Assembly (NCBI RefSeq): GCF_028554725.1
Contig: NC_071671.1
Location: 71,418,001-71,482,000, forward strand
DNA from: Zeugodacus cucurbitae
Taxonomy: Eukaryota > Arthropoda > Insecta > Diptera > Tephritidae
Length of the DNA stretch: 64,000 bases
Reading direction: 5' to 3'
Part shown: piece by piece, positions 24,948 to 39,900 of the stretch
How positions within the stretch are numbered: the first letter of the stretch is position 1
Layout: each line of letters begins with the position of its first letter
The notes under the pieces: model-generated
The model's input: the letters and a program-made list of their open reading frames with translations, nothing else
The model's database searches: none
Told to the model about the DNA's origin: nothing
Position numbers and translations under genes: made by a program

Positions 24948-27900
24948 ATGCTGCGCATAATGTCCAACAAAGTGATCGCCCGGAGCGAAGAGAGACGCAG
25001 TTGTGATCAAAGGCGCTACAACAAAAACAACAGCGGCAATAGTTTTGCGATAGCCGTCTATGCTATAGGTAAGTACTTATGCAGTCAAAGTGCTCTTACG
25101 AGATGTGTTCAAAAAATAACGGGAATTTTTCAATTTCGCGGGTTTGATAATTGAAATTGTCAAAAATTTTATTGATAATCATATTGAGAAACATGCCTCT
25201 GTAGTACGATAAAATTTCCAAAAAATGAAATTCCCGTTATTTTTTGAACACACATCGTATGTTGTGTATTTACATATATACTAAACTTCAGTCTGCATTC
25301 ATACAAAAATTCTTGTTCTTTCGAGCATGAAGTGGTAAAAAACCCCTCATTACCGTCTTATCATTAGGTTCGGAAACTAATTGTTATTGCGATTTCAGAA
25401 AGTGGCGTCATGCAAATCATAATATATTTTATACATTTCGGAATAGCCGAAGGTCAAACGGAACGTGCCGATTTTAGTTTGGTCGATTGTAATGAATTAT
25501 ATTTATGGTCGATTAGTTAGAATATATCATCTAGCTACATTCTTCTATACCATCATCCAAAAAAATACAGTGCAGAGCTCGAATTGTCGTCTTATAGTCT
25601 CCCTTTCTTCTGAAAACCACATGATATTGCAGTGATCTACGAGTACATTTACTCATCTCATTTCAGGAAAATACAGCGATAGTAAGATAGAGCAGAGGAC
25701 TCAGTCTATCCAAACAGCTAAAAAATGATTCGAATCCATAACGTCTTTAAACTGTACGAGTAAAATGTAATTTTAAAAACTCAAAAACTGTATTTAAGAA
25801 CAACCGTGGGAATCAATTTAGTAGAAGTTTCTTCTGGAAGAAACCGAAGTAACCAATGCAACATCAAGACTACACTGGAGGCAGTCTTTTGAAGCATATT
25901 CCTCAACTGACGCCTCTGAAGAACTTTCTGTCTTGCGCTCTGTCAAGTGTTCAGTACTCCTAAGACTCTTTGCTTACATGAGATCTGTGGCTCATTTGGC
26001 GGTCTTACCATCTTAATAACGGGTGTTTTTTTTATATGATTGGTTTTCAATGCGGCAATACTTGTTTTTGTCTAAAAAACACCCTGTACTTGGGCGGTGA
26101 ATGAGCATATCAACCTTTCTTAAATATTATGCAAATAAATTCAGAAATTCAACAAAAGCAACGGTGTTAGGATAGTGCTCACATACACACTAGCCAAACA
26201 AATGGTGACAAATGGCCGAGTGCTGTTTGCAACTGAAAAGAAACCAGAATGTTGGTGATTAATTTGCATTTGCAAGATTCACCAGAGGAAGCGGCAGCAG
26301 GCGGAAAACAGCTACTGGATCCGGTTTTGCGGTTTCCAGTTCAACATCTGGTCTTACCACAGGGACACTGACGCAGTGTTCGCCGCACTGGCGCAAGTGT
26401 TCACGCATGCAGCGCCGCCAGCCGCCAGCCGCCAGCCGGTTAACTGCTTAGGCGCAGCCACACACACACGCACTCAAGCACACGCATGAAGCTGCTGGCA
26501 TGTGTTTGAGTGTGTGTGCGGCGTTGATGCGTTGAGCTGCGACTAATTGTCAGACAGTGGCACGAGAAGTGGCTGCTACTGCTTTTCGACTTATTTAGAG
26601 CGTGTGCGAGCAAGGATTTAATTGGCATAGGGAATGCAACCAGAAGAGCCAAAAGAGCGTAAAAACAATAAAAACAAAAGCCAACAACCAACATCCGAAA
26701 ACGAGACGAGAAAAAAGAATCGAAAATGAAACGGTTGAGCTTGCTGCCAGTTACATGTGTGATGATGTCATCGCTGCGTTGTGTATGAAAGGATCTTTCT
26801 GCCTTTTCGCTTTTACAAAAACAAAGCAAGGACACAAGCAGCCGTCCATGCAGTTATCAACACCTACACACAAACAAATATATATGTATATAGGCCTCAT
26901 ATTTATATGGATGGCAGATGCTGTCACTTACAAATATATATTTTTTATTCGAGTGTGTGTGTGTGTGTTTGTTGGCATACAACAAGATAGCCGAGAAGGT
27001 TGGCCAATTAATTAAATTAAAATCGATTGCCTCGATGTGTTTGCATGCCACAAGTGCAGTTAAAACGCAAACAATATGCACCGAGATACTCGCACTTGTA
27101 TTTATTAGCAGCGTGAATGCGAACATTTCGAAATCTTTCAATTCAAGCACTTGCGAAGAGCTCCTTCCAATGAACTCAGCGTGCATTTGAGCGAACACAT
27201 TCGAAAGTCTATTTCAATTGCCGGTTAGCCGTTTGAGTGCTGTGTGCCTGTGTGTGTCTGTGTTTGTTGCAAATTATTATAAATGTTTGTGCAAGCGTTA
27301 CGTATAATATTACTAGGGTGGCACTTATGTATGTGAAACTAATGTCTTTAAAATGATTGCCAGTATTTAAGCCACTTTTCTTTGATTTTGTGTTTTTTTA
27401 AGAAAAAATGTGACAGAATACGTGGTTATGTTTACATTGCAATCATAATATGAGGTGTGTCCAAAAAATAAAGGGAAATGGGAAATTTAAAATTTCACGG
27501 GTTTGGATAATTGGCTACAACAGCGTTTCGATACCTTGCAGGGTAGGATAAGGTCTCGTCCACTCAATAATTCTATATTTATTTGTCATTTTTTATTGTT
27601 TGTCGCTCAGCCATTCCTGAGCGGCGCCGCTCTGCCGCTCTAAAATACCGCTCACATGCCGCTTATTGTGTGACCATTGCATTTTGTATGTTTTCATCGC
27701 CTAATTTAATTTTTACAATTTCCGTCGTCCTTAGAACACACCTCGTTTATAACCGTGGTGATTACTTAATGTACTCTGTTTGTCTACTGCATCTTGCAAC
27801 GAGAGTCTTCTAAAGCCGGAAGTATTTGGTAATGACAAGAAGCCAGTGCGCAGTAAAACATTTTACTAAAGGTCAAAGGTCACAAAGTTAAGTCACAGAC

Positions 27901-30900
27901 TGCTTGAGAGACCTGCTCCTTCATAATAATATAACCAACCCTAGATCTTCAGCTGCTGTATGTCAAACAACTTTTATCAGTGCATAAAATGTGTAAATTT
28001 CTATTATTTCCTCTCAATAAGGACCACCCTTATGTCTCGGTAGTTGTACATAAATATGAGCGACTGCGCCTATGTGTACATTCATCAGTGCCATCGTCGG
28101 CAGGCTTTATTGCTTTGGCTTTGCCATTCAATTCATGTATTAATTTGTTTTCACTGCAATCATCAGCACCAGTTACTTTTCGAAAATCAATGACTGTAAC
28201 CATCGAATTCCATTTAGTTTAATTAATTGAAAATCGTTTAATTTTTGTTGTTCTGCTCTGCATGCACAACGTCTCAGGAAGCCACATACTCCACTCATTC
28301 CTCCTCGCCTATCTGTGCATTTGAATGCGTTCAAATCCGGATTGCCACATAATTACATACATTTAATGTACGGACACACACACACATAGCACGGCATAGC
28401 AAGCACCCTGTATGCAAGAAGTCAAGAAGGTAGCTGAGTTGTTCGCACCTGCAGGGCATCTATTGAGGATCGACAACGGTCGCCACACTTTAGAGAGTGA
28501 AACCGCAAGCTGAAAAGCCATCAGCGCACACATTACGGTACTTAGTGGCACGCACATACATCCGTATTTATTTGTATGTACGTGTGTATGTATGCGTGTG
28601 TATAAGAAGGCATTTAAGTGCATTGATATTTACATATGAACCTACTACACAGTTGCCACACATTGCCACACTTAAGTGCATATTTGTGTGTGTGCGTGTG
28701 TGTGTCCATGTATGCCAATGCTATGTAACGTATATCTCTGCTTGCATTTCGTATTACCACCAGCTTCGAATTGAGTTTACAGTACAATTTTCACTTTATG
28801 CTTTTCATTTGCTCATTTTTGCCAAACGCCTCGCTTAGGCATGCACACACACATATGAATATATATATATATGTATATATGTATGTATGAATGAGTGTTT
28901 GACTGCATTTACCTGTGCTGTGTTGCCTCCTTGCTTCCGTTGCCGCTGCCGTTGTGTGGACGTTGGCCCCACATTAGAGTTGTGTTTGACTGCTGGAGTG
29001 CTTACTAACGGCTTTGCCGCTGATATTGCCACCGCTATTAAAGCAACACCTCTGCTGCCGTAGCCGCCTGTGCATTTTTTTGCATTTTTTGTTGCAAGTA
29101 TCTGGTGCAGTGATGTAGTTAGTATTGTTAACACTGCAGCCATTGTTGGGCTTTGTCGGCGTCGACCAAACGGTGCACCGCACAAAACGCACTGCTCAAA
29201 AGAGCTGGAAAACCGTTCCATTTAATAATAGAAGTAGTCCGTGTGTAATATATTGAAATCTTGAAAATATCAGAAGAGCCTTTGGATCACCAAATTATGC
29301 ATAGAAATTGATTTTTCAAGAACTATTCTCTATAGATTCTCTACTAGAATTGACTGTATGTAGTATATAAAACTTTCAGTGTTTAACTTCCAATTGCATT
29401 AGATTTTAGAAGCACTTGCCTTTTGCGCTGTTGCATCCATTGCTCCGACAATTTGCTGTTGGGTGTGAAGGCAAAGAGGGCTCGCTCTGGATTTGCACTA
29501 GCCTGTCCATACCAATACATATGCTTGGCGCACTCATATGCGAATCGACTCTACAGTAATTAGAGTGTAATAATGACTCGAATTCGGACAACGAGTTGTA
29601 ACAATTGCCACAGTTCTAAATTTGTACATTCTTACACTCACAGCTGTGGTTATACTTATGCATATATGTACTTATGTGTATGTATGTATGTATGTGGAAA
29701 ATGAAAACAGGAGTATGAACAACTAATTACTTTTAACTAGCCACTTTGATTAGGTTGGCGTTTAAAGCTTTTTTCTGGGGAATTTTGGAAAAAAAAGTTT
29801 TAGAGTTTAAAAATAACAAAATTTAAGCAATTGCATTTAATATAAAATCGGTCCAAATAAGCAAGCTTTGATATTTATTTCTCAATAGTTGTAAATTGAA
29901 ATTTTTTAAATCTACAACCCTATCCTGTTGGAATGAAATTAATTTTGATTATTGAATACTTTGGACATGGCGTATGAGCGATTTTATATTTCATATTCTT
30001 TTGTATAAGAATTACTTCCTCGTTGGCATACACATATTCTTAACAATATGCAGCTAAAGCCATATTATAGTAAATTTTTAACAGTATTTCCATAATTTCC
30101 CCACTCTGAAGTTCCAGCTGGAGGAGGCCCTTCCGTGAAATAATCATATTTTGTGAAATAAAGGTTCAGGAAGGTGTGTTGCTGCGTATTCCCGTTAATA
30201 GCGTTCTAGAATATTTTATACTGAAAGCTTCCCAATATCATGGTTGTCATTTTCATTTTGTACATTATTCCAACTGACCGCCACTTCACCTTATCAAACC
30301 TAACCAATAGCTAAAAAGAGGTTCGAAATATTTTGATGAAGGTTGATTTTTTAGATGTGTGTTCTTCAAAGACCACTTCATAATGAACAGACTTGCTTCG
30401 GTACAACGTTTGTTGCTGACATGCAATCCCAACTACTGCAAAAAGTGGACAAAAATTGTACCTATCGGCTGTAATTCATTCGAGCCAGCCGCGGGCAGCC
30501 ACTCACATGCTCGAAATCAGTTTTAAAACGAAGTGGCAAACCCATATATTTATTATAAAGCCAAATTCATGGCTATTACATTAAATTATATGCGTTTTAT
30601 TTCTACTCGAAAGGCAAATGTCTAAAAAACACCCTCTATTTTGCTACATTGGAACTTAGAAGAATAAGAAGAAGAGCATTTCTCTTACATTCGAAAAAAA
30701 CTTCTGTTTTTATTTTCATTATTTACCACTTTTAATTCTTATTTGTATCCAGAGTTGATTTTTTTATTCCATAACTCCAACCTTGAAAACTAATAGTTTT
30801 GAGTAACAAAAATTGGCTCCAAAGTTATTACAAAGTTACTTAACCGAGAAATCTGCTGCACATGCACTCATATTTCTCATATTTCATTCCCCAAAACTGC

Positions 30901-33900
30901 CACAAAGTGTAATATATCCAAAAATAACTTATGCAATAACTTAAAACTTAAAGTTTCCTCGAAGGACTTCGCACGACCTTAACCCCAAGTGCTTGAGTGC
31001 TTGCCTGCCAGAATTTAAATGAGCAAAGCTGCAGATCAAGCAGAAGCGTGTCAACATTAAAATAGTTTGGTTGCCTTTCTCTGCGCCATATCAAAATCCA
31101 CATTCATTTAAAATTAATACATTCACATTTACATGCATTCATAATTAGCGCTTCTCGATACTTTGCACATTGAAACACTCATCGCATACACACACACACA
31201 CACACACAGGCTCGAGCATTTCTGCGCTGCTGCAGTCGCTACCCGACGCACACTTCAGAGCGTCGCGTGGCCTACCATATCCAGTTGGGGTTTTGCGGCA
31301 AAAATTCCGAATCGAAGTAGCGGCTGAGCCAGCGCTGGCTTTACTCTTACTTGCTGGCACTGCTCCACAGTGGAGCTCATGCGGGGTGCGGTCGCAGAGG
31401 GGGGCGCATTCATCGGCTTATTTAAGACACAGTTAACTGCTGCAATATTCATTAAGAGTTGACAATGCACATAGCCGAAGAAGTGTTGAAACGAGCGGAC
31501 AAGTGGCAAAGAAGAGCCGCTGGATGCTGCAACCTTCGAGCCCGGAAAGTGTGCGCTATCGAGCACACGACACTAGTGCAAAATTGTAACTAAATCACTT
31601 AGCGCCAAGATGAATTTTCTGGTTAACCGAGTAAACACTTGATGTTTTCTTCAAAACAACCACCGTCCTCCCCTGGCCCCTACTGCTTCGTCGTTAATGT
31701 TATGCTGTGCCATGCTATGCTGTGCGGGCTATGTGGCGCTTGGCTTCCTCCATGCCGCAGCGCAGCACATTAGTGCTTAACATTGTCATGAATTTTAATA
31801 TAAATTAACTAATTAGGCGAAATGGATTAGTAGAATATTTTCCACTTTGCGAAGGGCATGCAAACACTCATAAATATGGCGAGCTCGTGAGATGGGTTGC
31901 AATAAGATGCTGCTCTCTTTTGCTTTCCGTAGAGACTGCAGGCATTGCAGTTATCGGGATGTTGGCGTTCGTGTTGCGGATGTCTTTCGGTGAATGTTTG
32001 CTGCTCTGTAACGGGATTATGAATTCCAAGAGTTTTATAAATAAATAAATGAAACGCTTTTGGGATATCTTGGACTTAAATGGCGCACACAAATTACAAG
32101 CGGGCCCTCACCGCTCCTTTATTGCAATCGTTCTTCATCATCATTTCCTAGCCACTGCAAATGTATAATATGTCAAGTATGTAAGTTGAATTAGCATAGC
32201 TTATCTTTCTATCGGTCTTAACGCCAAATAGCGAGCACTTATGCTGAACATATCTGTGAACATACCAATATCTACTTCTACGGATGTTATCATCAAGTCT
32301 CCTATTCTACTACGATTCAAGCAAACTTTCCATTCATCGGAAGAGATATTTATCCCTAAATCTGACAAGGCCTATATATTCTAGATAACTGCTTGTAAGG
32401 CCAGGCCCAGAGTTTTACTTTTAAGTTGCCAAAAGCTAAAACTCCCTCTTTAACACTCCAATGCTATATCATGTACCAAAATTTTCATTTACTTGTGTTC
32501 TTTCAGTTCACTCTATAATTCTATGAAACCTAAAAACATCTGTTTTGTTCCCAGCTTTCAAATCTCACTTGACCTAAGGTCCCACGTTACGTTAATGTTC
32601 GAAACTTTCATTTCATTGACTTCTTTCAATTATCTAGAAAAACTAAATAAAATTTTCCAACTAACTAGTACTTATGGTTCGAAATGGCATTTTATAAAAT
32701 TAAATTGATATTTGAGAATGCAACATAACCTCACTTTCAAAATATTTCGTGTTTACCTAAATGCGCAATTCGAGGACAGTTCAACTCCAGCTTCAGTGTA
32801 AATGAAATCTGATTTGGACAGTGTTTCAATGCCACATAATTTGAACTTTTTGGCGCAATTAACTATTCCTGTCACACCTTCATATACATATATCATTTAA
32901 ATGTATGTATGTATGTATAGATGGCCGTGATTGTGTGTACTTATGAGCAATGTAGTTATTTATTAAAATTGAATTGAAACTTTTCGGCCGAAAACCACAG
33001 CAACGAATTGAAAAATAAATATTATAGCGCCGCTTGAAGGCCGAAACATCGCAAATACAATAAATATGTCTGTTTATATTGCCAACAACAACAGCAACAA
33101 CAACAAACAGTGAGCACTCTACAGCCTTTTTCCGCGCATTCCACATAATCATCTGCAGTTTTATAATGAATGACATGCATTATTCATACTCCAACGGCAC
33201 GCAGGTGCACTCCTCGCCCAGGTCTCGGTCTCATGTGCAATCGGAATTCGAACGTACGGCGACGCTGCGCAAATATGGAACTCGTAAAATCCCAATTTAA
33301 TTCGTACGCCGCTTATGCTCGTAATGAAAAGCCGTGGCAAGTGGCAAGTGGCAGGCAGACAGTCAGGCAGTCAGTGCGGCTCAGCGCCACGCCGTCAAAT
33401 ACATATGCTGATGTACTTGTAGGTATTTCCATGCGAAATGTGAGCGGGTGGGAATGCGCGCGGTTTCCCCAGTACCCAAGCGCTTAAGTGCGTACTTTGC
33501 GTTCTGTTAGTCCATTAGGTCTTCAAAGGTGGAATGTGAATTATGGCATCGAATCTCTCAAGCCCCCGATTTTAAACAGAATCAATTGACTTACTCAGGT
33601 CCATACGGCATTCAAGTTGAGTTCCTTATATAACCAGAAACATTTCAGAACCAAGCGGCCTAGATACTTTCAAATAAATAACTAGCTCTAAGCTCCAAAC
33701 GGTAAATATCTATAGTTCGATTTATCGGTCCGCAGATTGAGTTGTGACAGTACTTTTTCAGGTCTGAAACGTTATTTTAGGTCAAATATTTTTGGATGGA
33801 CTTGAGGGTCTGTAAGACGAATGAAAAGCTCTCAGCCGCTCTTGGAAGCAAGAAACGTTCTTTTAGGTCAAATCTTTCTGGATGGACTTGAAGTTCTGAA

Positions 33901-36900
33901 GGAAGAAAGAGATCTCTCATAGAACAATTTGTTATTTAATCATTAGTTGTAAGGTTGACTCCGGATTGCCAATGGGTCTGTGGGGTTTGTAATGTGATCG
34001 AAATCGAATCAACAAGCAAAAACCCGTCGATTATGGAATACCCTTTAACAGTCGTGTCGGGACTTCCAACCCACTACCATAATCCAATATGTATTTAAAC
34101 ATTATGTTAAAATCCACACGCACATCCTTTAAATACACTCAAATGCGCGCACACTGAAATGCTGTGCATAATTTCCGTTGGCGGTCACCGGTGTGTGCAA
34201 TGTATCCATCATGCGTGACCTCAACGTAATTATGTTACCATAAACAGGTCGCTCTCCGCACATAAATACAAATGCATACATATATATGTATGTATGTATG
34301 TAAATTGCAAATATGTTGGCGTATATTGATTGAATTCGTGTGTATGTGTATGTGAATGGGGAAAAAGTGTTGGCAGGATGCAACGGTATTTTAACTCAAT
34401 GTTGTGGAATAAAGCGTAATTGATTTGCAATTTTACTGGTGCAGCTCATTTCCTATTAACATACCTAAATAGATGGCTGTAAAGTGTGAGTGTGGGTGTG
34501 GGTGTGTGGATACAATTTCGCGACGCCTGTAATGGCTAAATGAGTGAGGCAGTCCATCAGCATGCCGCGCTGACTGGTGATGGGCTAAAAATAGGCTCGC
34601 CTTCCGTCTGGCATGGCCAACAGCTGTGCGCATCCTTTGAAATGTCACAAATTTACACAAAATAAACCACAATGGCGGCGCGCATTCCCCCATTTCACTG
34701 AAACGCACGCATTGTCGACTTACCGTTGTTGTTGGCGCTTTTAGGGATAACAACTTTCGGATTGCCGGGACTGACAAGCGTTGACAACTGTCCGAGCGCT
34801 TTATTGGTGTGGATAAATGACGCTCTTGATTTGATTTGGCAACTTATTTGCCTCAGACAAAATCTAAAATTATCTAAAACACGACAAAATGAGAATTCAC
34901 TTAACACCGATCTGTGATTACTTGGTGGCACCAATTAACACCCTGTATATTTTTTCTGCTTTAGTTTTCATATGAAAAGCAACTAACAATTAAAATAGGA
35001 AGCTGGGAAACCTCGGCATGCTCTCAATTAATAAAGAAGATATACATATATTATAATAAAGATATTCCATATTCATATTTAAGATGAAATGAATTCAATC
35101 TCATAACCGTCATCGAAAAGGGACTTTAAGTAAGGACTGACCACTTTTCCGATTTGTGAAGTTATTCTTATTGAGATAGATGGTTCTCAACTGTTCTGTC
35201 GATAATTGTTTGTAGAGGCGATGATCTCTTGGGCAGTAGTAGCTTGGCAAGACCAGGTTCGATCCCAACGAATTATACCTTCTGCTCGATTACCGCCATA
35301 ATTTTATAGTTCCAGTCTTTTGCGGTACTTTGTGAGTGTGATCATTTAAGTTTCCTGTTTAACCTGGTACATGGTTAGTCCTGAGGAGTAACACCTTACC
35401 ACATTTTGAAGTTGCAGTTTAATATTATATTAATGAAATTGCATTGACACAAATTGTATTTAATAGCATCATTAATGTTTATTTATCAACTCACGTTTAT
35501 AAATAAAATCACTAAAGCACTGTTAAAATAAAAAAAATCCATGCATAAACAAGTGGTTGAACATTAGGGGTGCTCAGTTATTTGCTGAGCAATGAAGTGG
35601 CATGGCAATGACGAATTTCTTTAGAATATCTGAGAGATTTACCGATATTTACGGTAAAAAAATTATCCTGAAGCAATGAGTTCTTCTTGTTCGATATCTG
35701 AGACTTTGCAAAGTTATAGTCCGATTTCGACAATTTTTCAAAAAGGTATGCAGTATCAAATGCAGTATTTGTGTAAAGTTTAATTCCGATATCTTCATTC
35801 ATTCTGGATGTATATATTATAACGATGAAAAAATAGATGAAATATGAAATTGTGTTATATGAGAAGTGGGCGTGGCTGTAAGCGATTTTACCCATTTTCA
35901 TTGTGCCTAGAGAGTTTGGTTTATATATCGGAAGGACGGTTGGACAGACAACATGTCTCGCATCCTGACCTGAACTAAAACTTTTTAAGCAAACATACAT
36001 CCCTAATGCCAGCCACTACGCATATCGCTTCCACATTCGGGGAGTTAATAAACGGCATCACTGAATATACGAATTCATACACGCATGCCACAGTCGTGCA
36101 TGGTCGGCATACGAGCAAAAACAAAAAAAAAAAAACAACAACTGAGAAGTAAATAAAACTAAAAAAAAATGGGAGAGAGCTTGAGCGAATTATCAATAAA
36201 GTATGTGAACAAATCATGAAGAAAGGAATGAATGAATGGCTGGCAGTGCCTGCTGGGGCTTATATCCGTGCAATTCATTGCCGCGCTTGCAACGCAACGT
36301 TTACTTTCGTTCGGTATGAATACACGGAAATGCTTTACAGCCTTTTCCTGCTGTTTTCAATTTTCGATGCATTTCAAAAATTAATGGGAAGTTGAGCAAA
36401 TATGTGTTCGAATCTCTATAAAAACTCGCTGGCAACCGCAGCGTGCGCCCAACAACAACGCAGGGCGCATTGCAGCACGAGCAGGTGAAGAATGGTGTTG
36501 GAATGCTGGGCGGCTCGTTTGCGCTGTTGTTGTTGCTATTGTTGTTGTACAGTAACGCAGTAATGCAGCCAACAAACGAACTGACCAGCGTTGGCTGGCT
36601 GGCTGACTGCTCCGAATATTCGCATATTTATTCACATCCTGCACACACTTGCGCAAATACCGCACACAAATAAATACGCTGGACGAGCGCAAATACCCAC
36701 AAACACACACACACACAGACGAATACGAAGAGACTCTTTCGAAGGCTTTTATATGAGTTTGTTGGTTTGTTAGAATTTATTTATGTGTGTGTGTGTGCGT
36801 GTGTATGTAGGGAATGGCCATACGCAGCAAAGACGCAATCGAGCCTTCCATACTCGGTAAACTAGCCGGCAGCGTGCAGATATCCATACCGTGATACAAA

Positions 36901-39900
36901 GGAAGCATAGCCATAGCCAAGGATGCTGTGCGAGTGAGTATACATGTATGTATGTATGTGCGGCAGCGTGTGGTATGCGAGTTGTTCAATTTTTGTGTGT
37001 GCTCAGTGTTTCGCTTTTTAGCTTTTTTCTAGCATTGCAATGCCAACATTTGTTGATTTATAGCGAGACTCTATGTGTGTCTTGTTGTTGTTGTGGTTGT
37101 TGTTGCTGTTGTTGCGGCAATGGCGAACTTTTTTAAACTGGCAAAAACTAAAATGCAGCAACAACAACAACAACACTGCGTACAGTAAGCAAGCAGCAAA
37201 AGAAATGTATAATAGAGCAAATGAAAAATAAAATAAGAAAAATCAAAATGAAAAATGAAAAAATTGAAATGAAACAGAAAAACAACAACACAAATTGGAG
37301 AAAATAAATTGGAAAAAAGAGTAAAAGTTAAATGGGAAAGACAATGACAAGAATTGCAGCTGCGGCTCGAATGCTAAGCAAATAAAATATTGTATGGTTC
37401 ATAGTCGTAAGCACACAACCATACACGCACACGCACACACACACACTCAGATAGATATAACGGCACAAATACGCCGTTGAATGCATATTTGTATATGAAA
37501 TAAGTGTATATGGTGAAATCAAATTGGCTTAAAAATGGTCAATCCGTCTGGCCTTAAGGATATGTGCAACAACGCACAAACAGTGTCATAAGAGCTTTCA
37601 TACATATCTATGCACGGATGTATGTATGTGTGTACATGTTGCATACTCATTGTGACAATATGAAATGAGACAGAAAATGCAGTACTTAGCTTTATTTCTA
37701 CTTAGTTCTACATAAATCTGTTCTGTTCTGAAAGTATGTGTGCAACTGCGAGCAGTTTGTTACTTCTGAGTGCCTTATTATTCTTCAAGCATGTTTGCAT
37801 TGCATATGCAGTTATGTAGTGCTAGATGTGAGAGTAATATGAGTATCTGATATATAATTTAGATATTAACCAGCTGCGTCGTGGCAGAGGCACTCATATG
37901 AACTTCAAAGGTCTCCTTGCTCTCAAAGTGAATGTGCGTGACCATAATTTATTTGATTTAAGCGTGGATTCTTAGAATTGTGACAATATTGAAAATTAAA
38001 GTCCATGGAGCAGAAAACCATGGCAGCCCAACTAACTTTCCTGATAATACGATATATATAAATACTTACTCATTTTCGTCTCCAAGCTATATTACATCTA
38101 AGATTATAAGTTCATTTAACTTTAAAGATATTTCACATATTAACTGATATATACGGTATACGAAATTTGAAAATCTAATTTTAGATATATTGGAGCTAGG
38201 GGAAATTATGCCCCGATTTTACCCATTTTTGTCACGGAGGCACCTTATTAAAAAGAGCATATCTCCTTTTAATTTCTATAAAATATCTGAGAGATTTACC
38301 GATTTTTTGCGGTAAAAAATTAACAGCAGACACTAGGGTCTTGAAAAGTTTTAGTCCAATTTCGACAATTTTTAAATAAGCGATGTCACCCCTAGTGCAG
38401 TATTTGTACAAAAGTTTTGTTTGATATCTTCATTGGTTCTCGATTTATAGTATTGCAAAGTGGACGAATCAGGTGTAATTTAAAATTTCGTCTATTTTCT
38501 TCAACTTCAAGATGTCGAAATGAAATATTAAGTACCAACTTATCTTGAAATCAGGCGAGTAGTTCCTGAGATATGGTTCTTGACTCAGAAGTGGGCTGAT
38601 TCCATTCTAGCTGATGTTGTTGTTGGTTTACAATTTTAAACGATTTAAGACAGCCGAGGCCTGTACAAGGCCCGGCACTCCATTTTCTCTTGCATTTAAT
38701 GGATTCTGTACTTTTCCCAACATTCCTTTTACCGTTATTTTTTTTTTAATAATTTATGGGAAGTTTTTTGTTGCTTTTATTAGCGACTCAAACTGGCATC
38801 GCACCCGAGTCTTGATTCCCGAGTCTGACTCTGATAAAGTATTTATTATTCTACAGCCTCGATTAGGTTATGATTGGTTGTGACTTGAGAAATATGGTCT
38901 CCATCTGTCCGTATTTATTGACGGCGAAATCATGTGAAAACGGTCTAGCGCAACTATGGCAAAGTTTTCAAAAATTTTCTGCAATTTAAAAATCTGAATT
39001 ACTGAATTAATAAAAGCGAAACTTCTGTAGAGCTACGCAACGGCGAGAGCTGGCACGCAATGCGAAATCTGCTGGCATTTGTTGCTTGCACCTTCAGAGA
39101 GATGCGAGTCACTCGAACGTCTTTGCTTTCAACGTATTCTTAACTTTGGCACGTCTTGGCCAACTTTTATCAAAACGCAGCATCGCTCATTTGTCCAAAC
39201 TGATCACAACAACACAATGCTCGTGCGAGGCGAACTCGAACAGGATTTAAGGCATATAACGGCGCATGGTGTCATACAAATGCAAGAGCTCATCCTCTCG
39301 CTTAAGCACTACCACCAACAAACAAACACACAAACACACAAAGAGACAAACTGGCAAACAAACAAACAAGGATGTGCGATAAATACGATTTGGAATCTAC
39401 CCAAGCTCCATTTATCAGCGTTATTGACCAAAGGAACTGCAATAAAAAGTGCAATATTTCAATTTAACCGCTCGGTGGCCTTTTACCCCAAAACACCGCA
39501 TATCACCAGCACCAACGACCAGCACCAACGACAACGACAACAACACTAACAACGTTTGTCCCTACCGAGTGCTGTGTGGTCACCGCGCTTGCCGGCGCCC
39601 TTCCCCGCAACTCCGCCCCGCTGTGTAATGCTGTTGCTCCGCAGCTGTGCTACTTTGTTGTTAGTGTTATTGTTGTCGTACACTACGGTTGCTAGCAATT
39701 TAACGTACAGAGGATTTTATTACCCTCGATGCACATTCTCAACTTTGTTGTTCAGCCACATTGAGTGTCGCCGTCACCACTGCCGCTGCCTCCCCATCGC
39801 CGTCAACCGTTGTGTTGCGATGAGTTTGTTCTTTACACATAGAAGACAGTCGGGACAATAGGAGGTGGGCGGTGGGCTGAGCTGCGTCGATGGCGCTACT

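Noticed and set aside
39556..39861. Open frame with a signal-peptide-like MLLLRSCATLLLVLLL stretch just upstream of exon 2 of the secreted-protein gene
   Set aside because: No donor in the needed phase (1) joins it to the exon at 40113, while the exon ending at 25068 fits exactly. The hydrophobicity comes from TTG/TTA-rich simple sequence.
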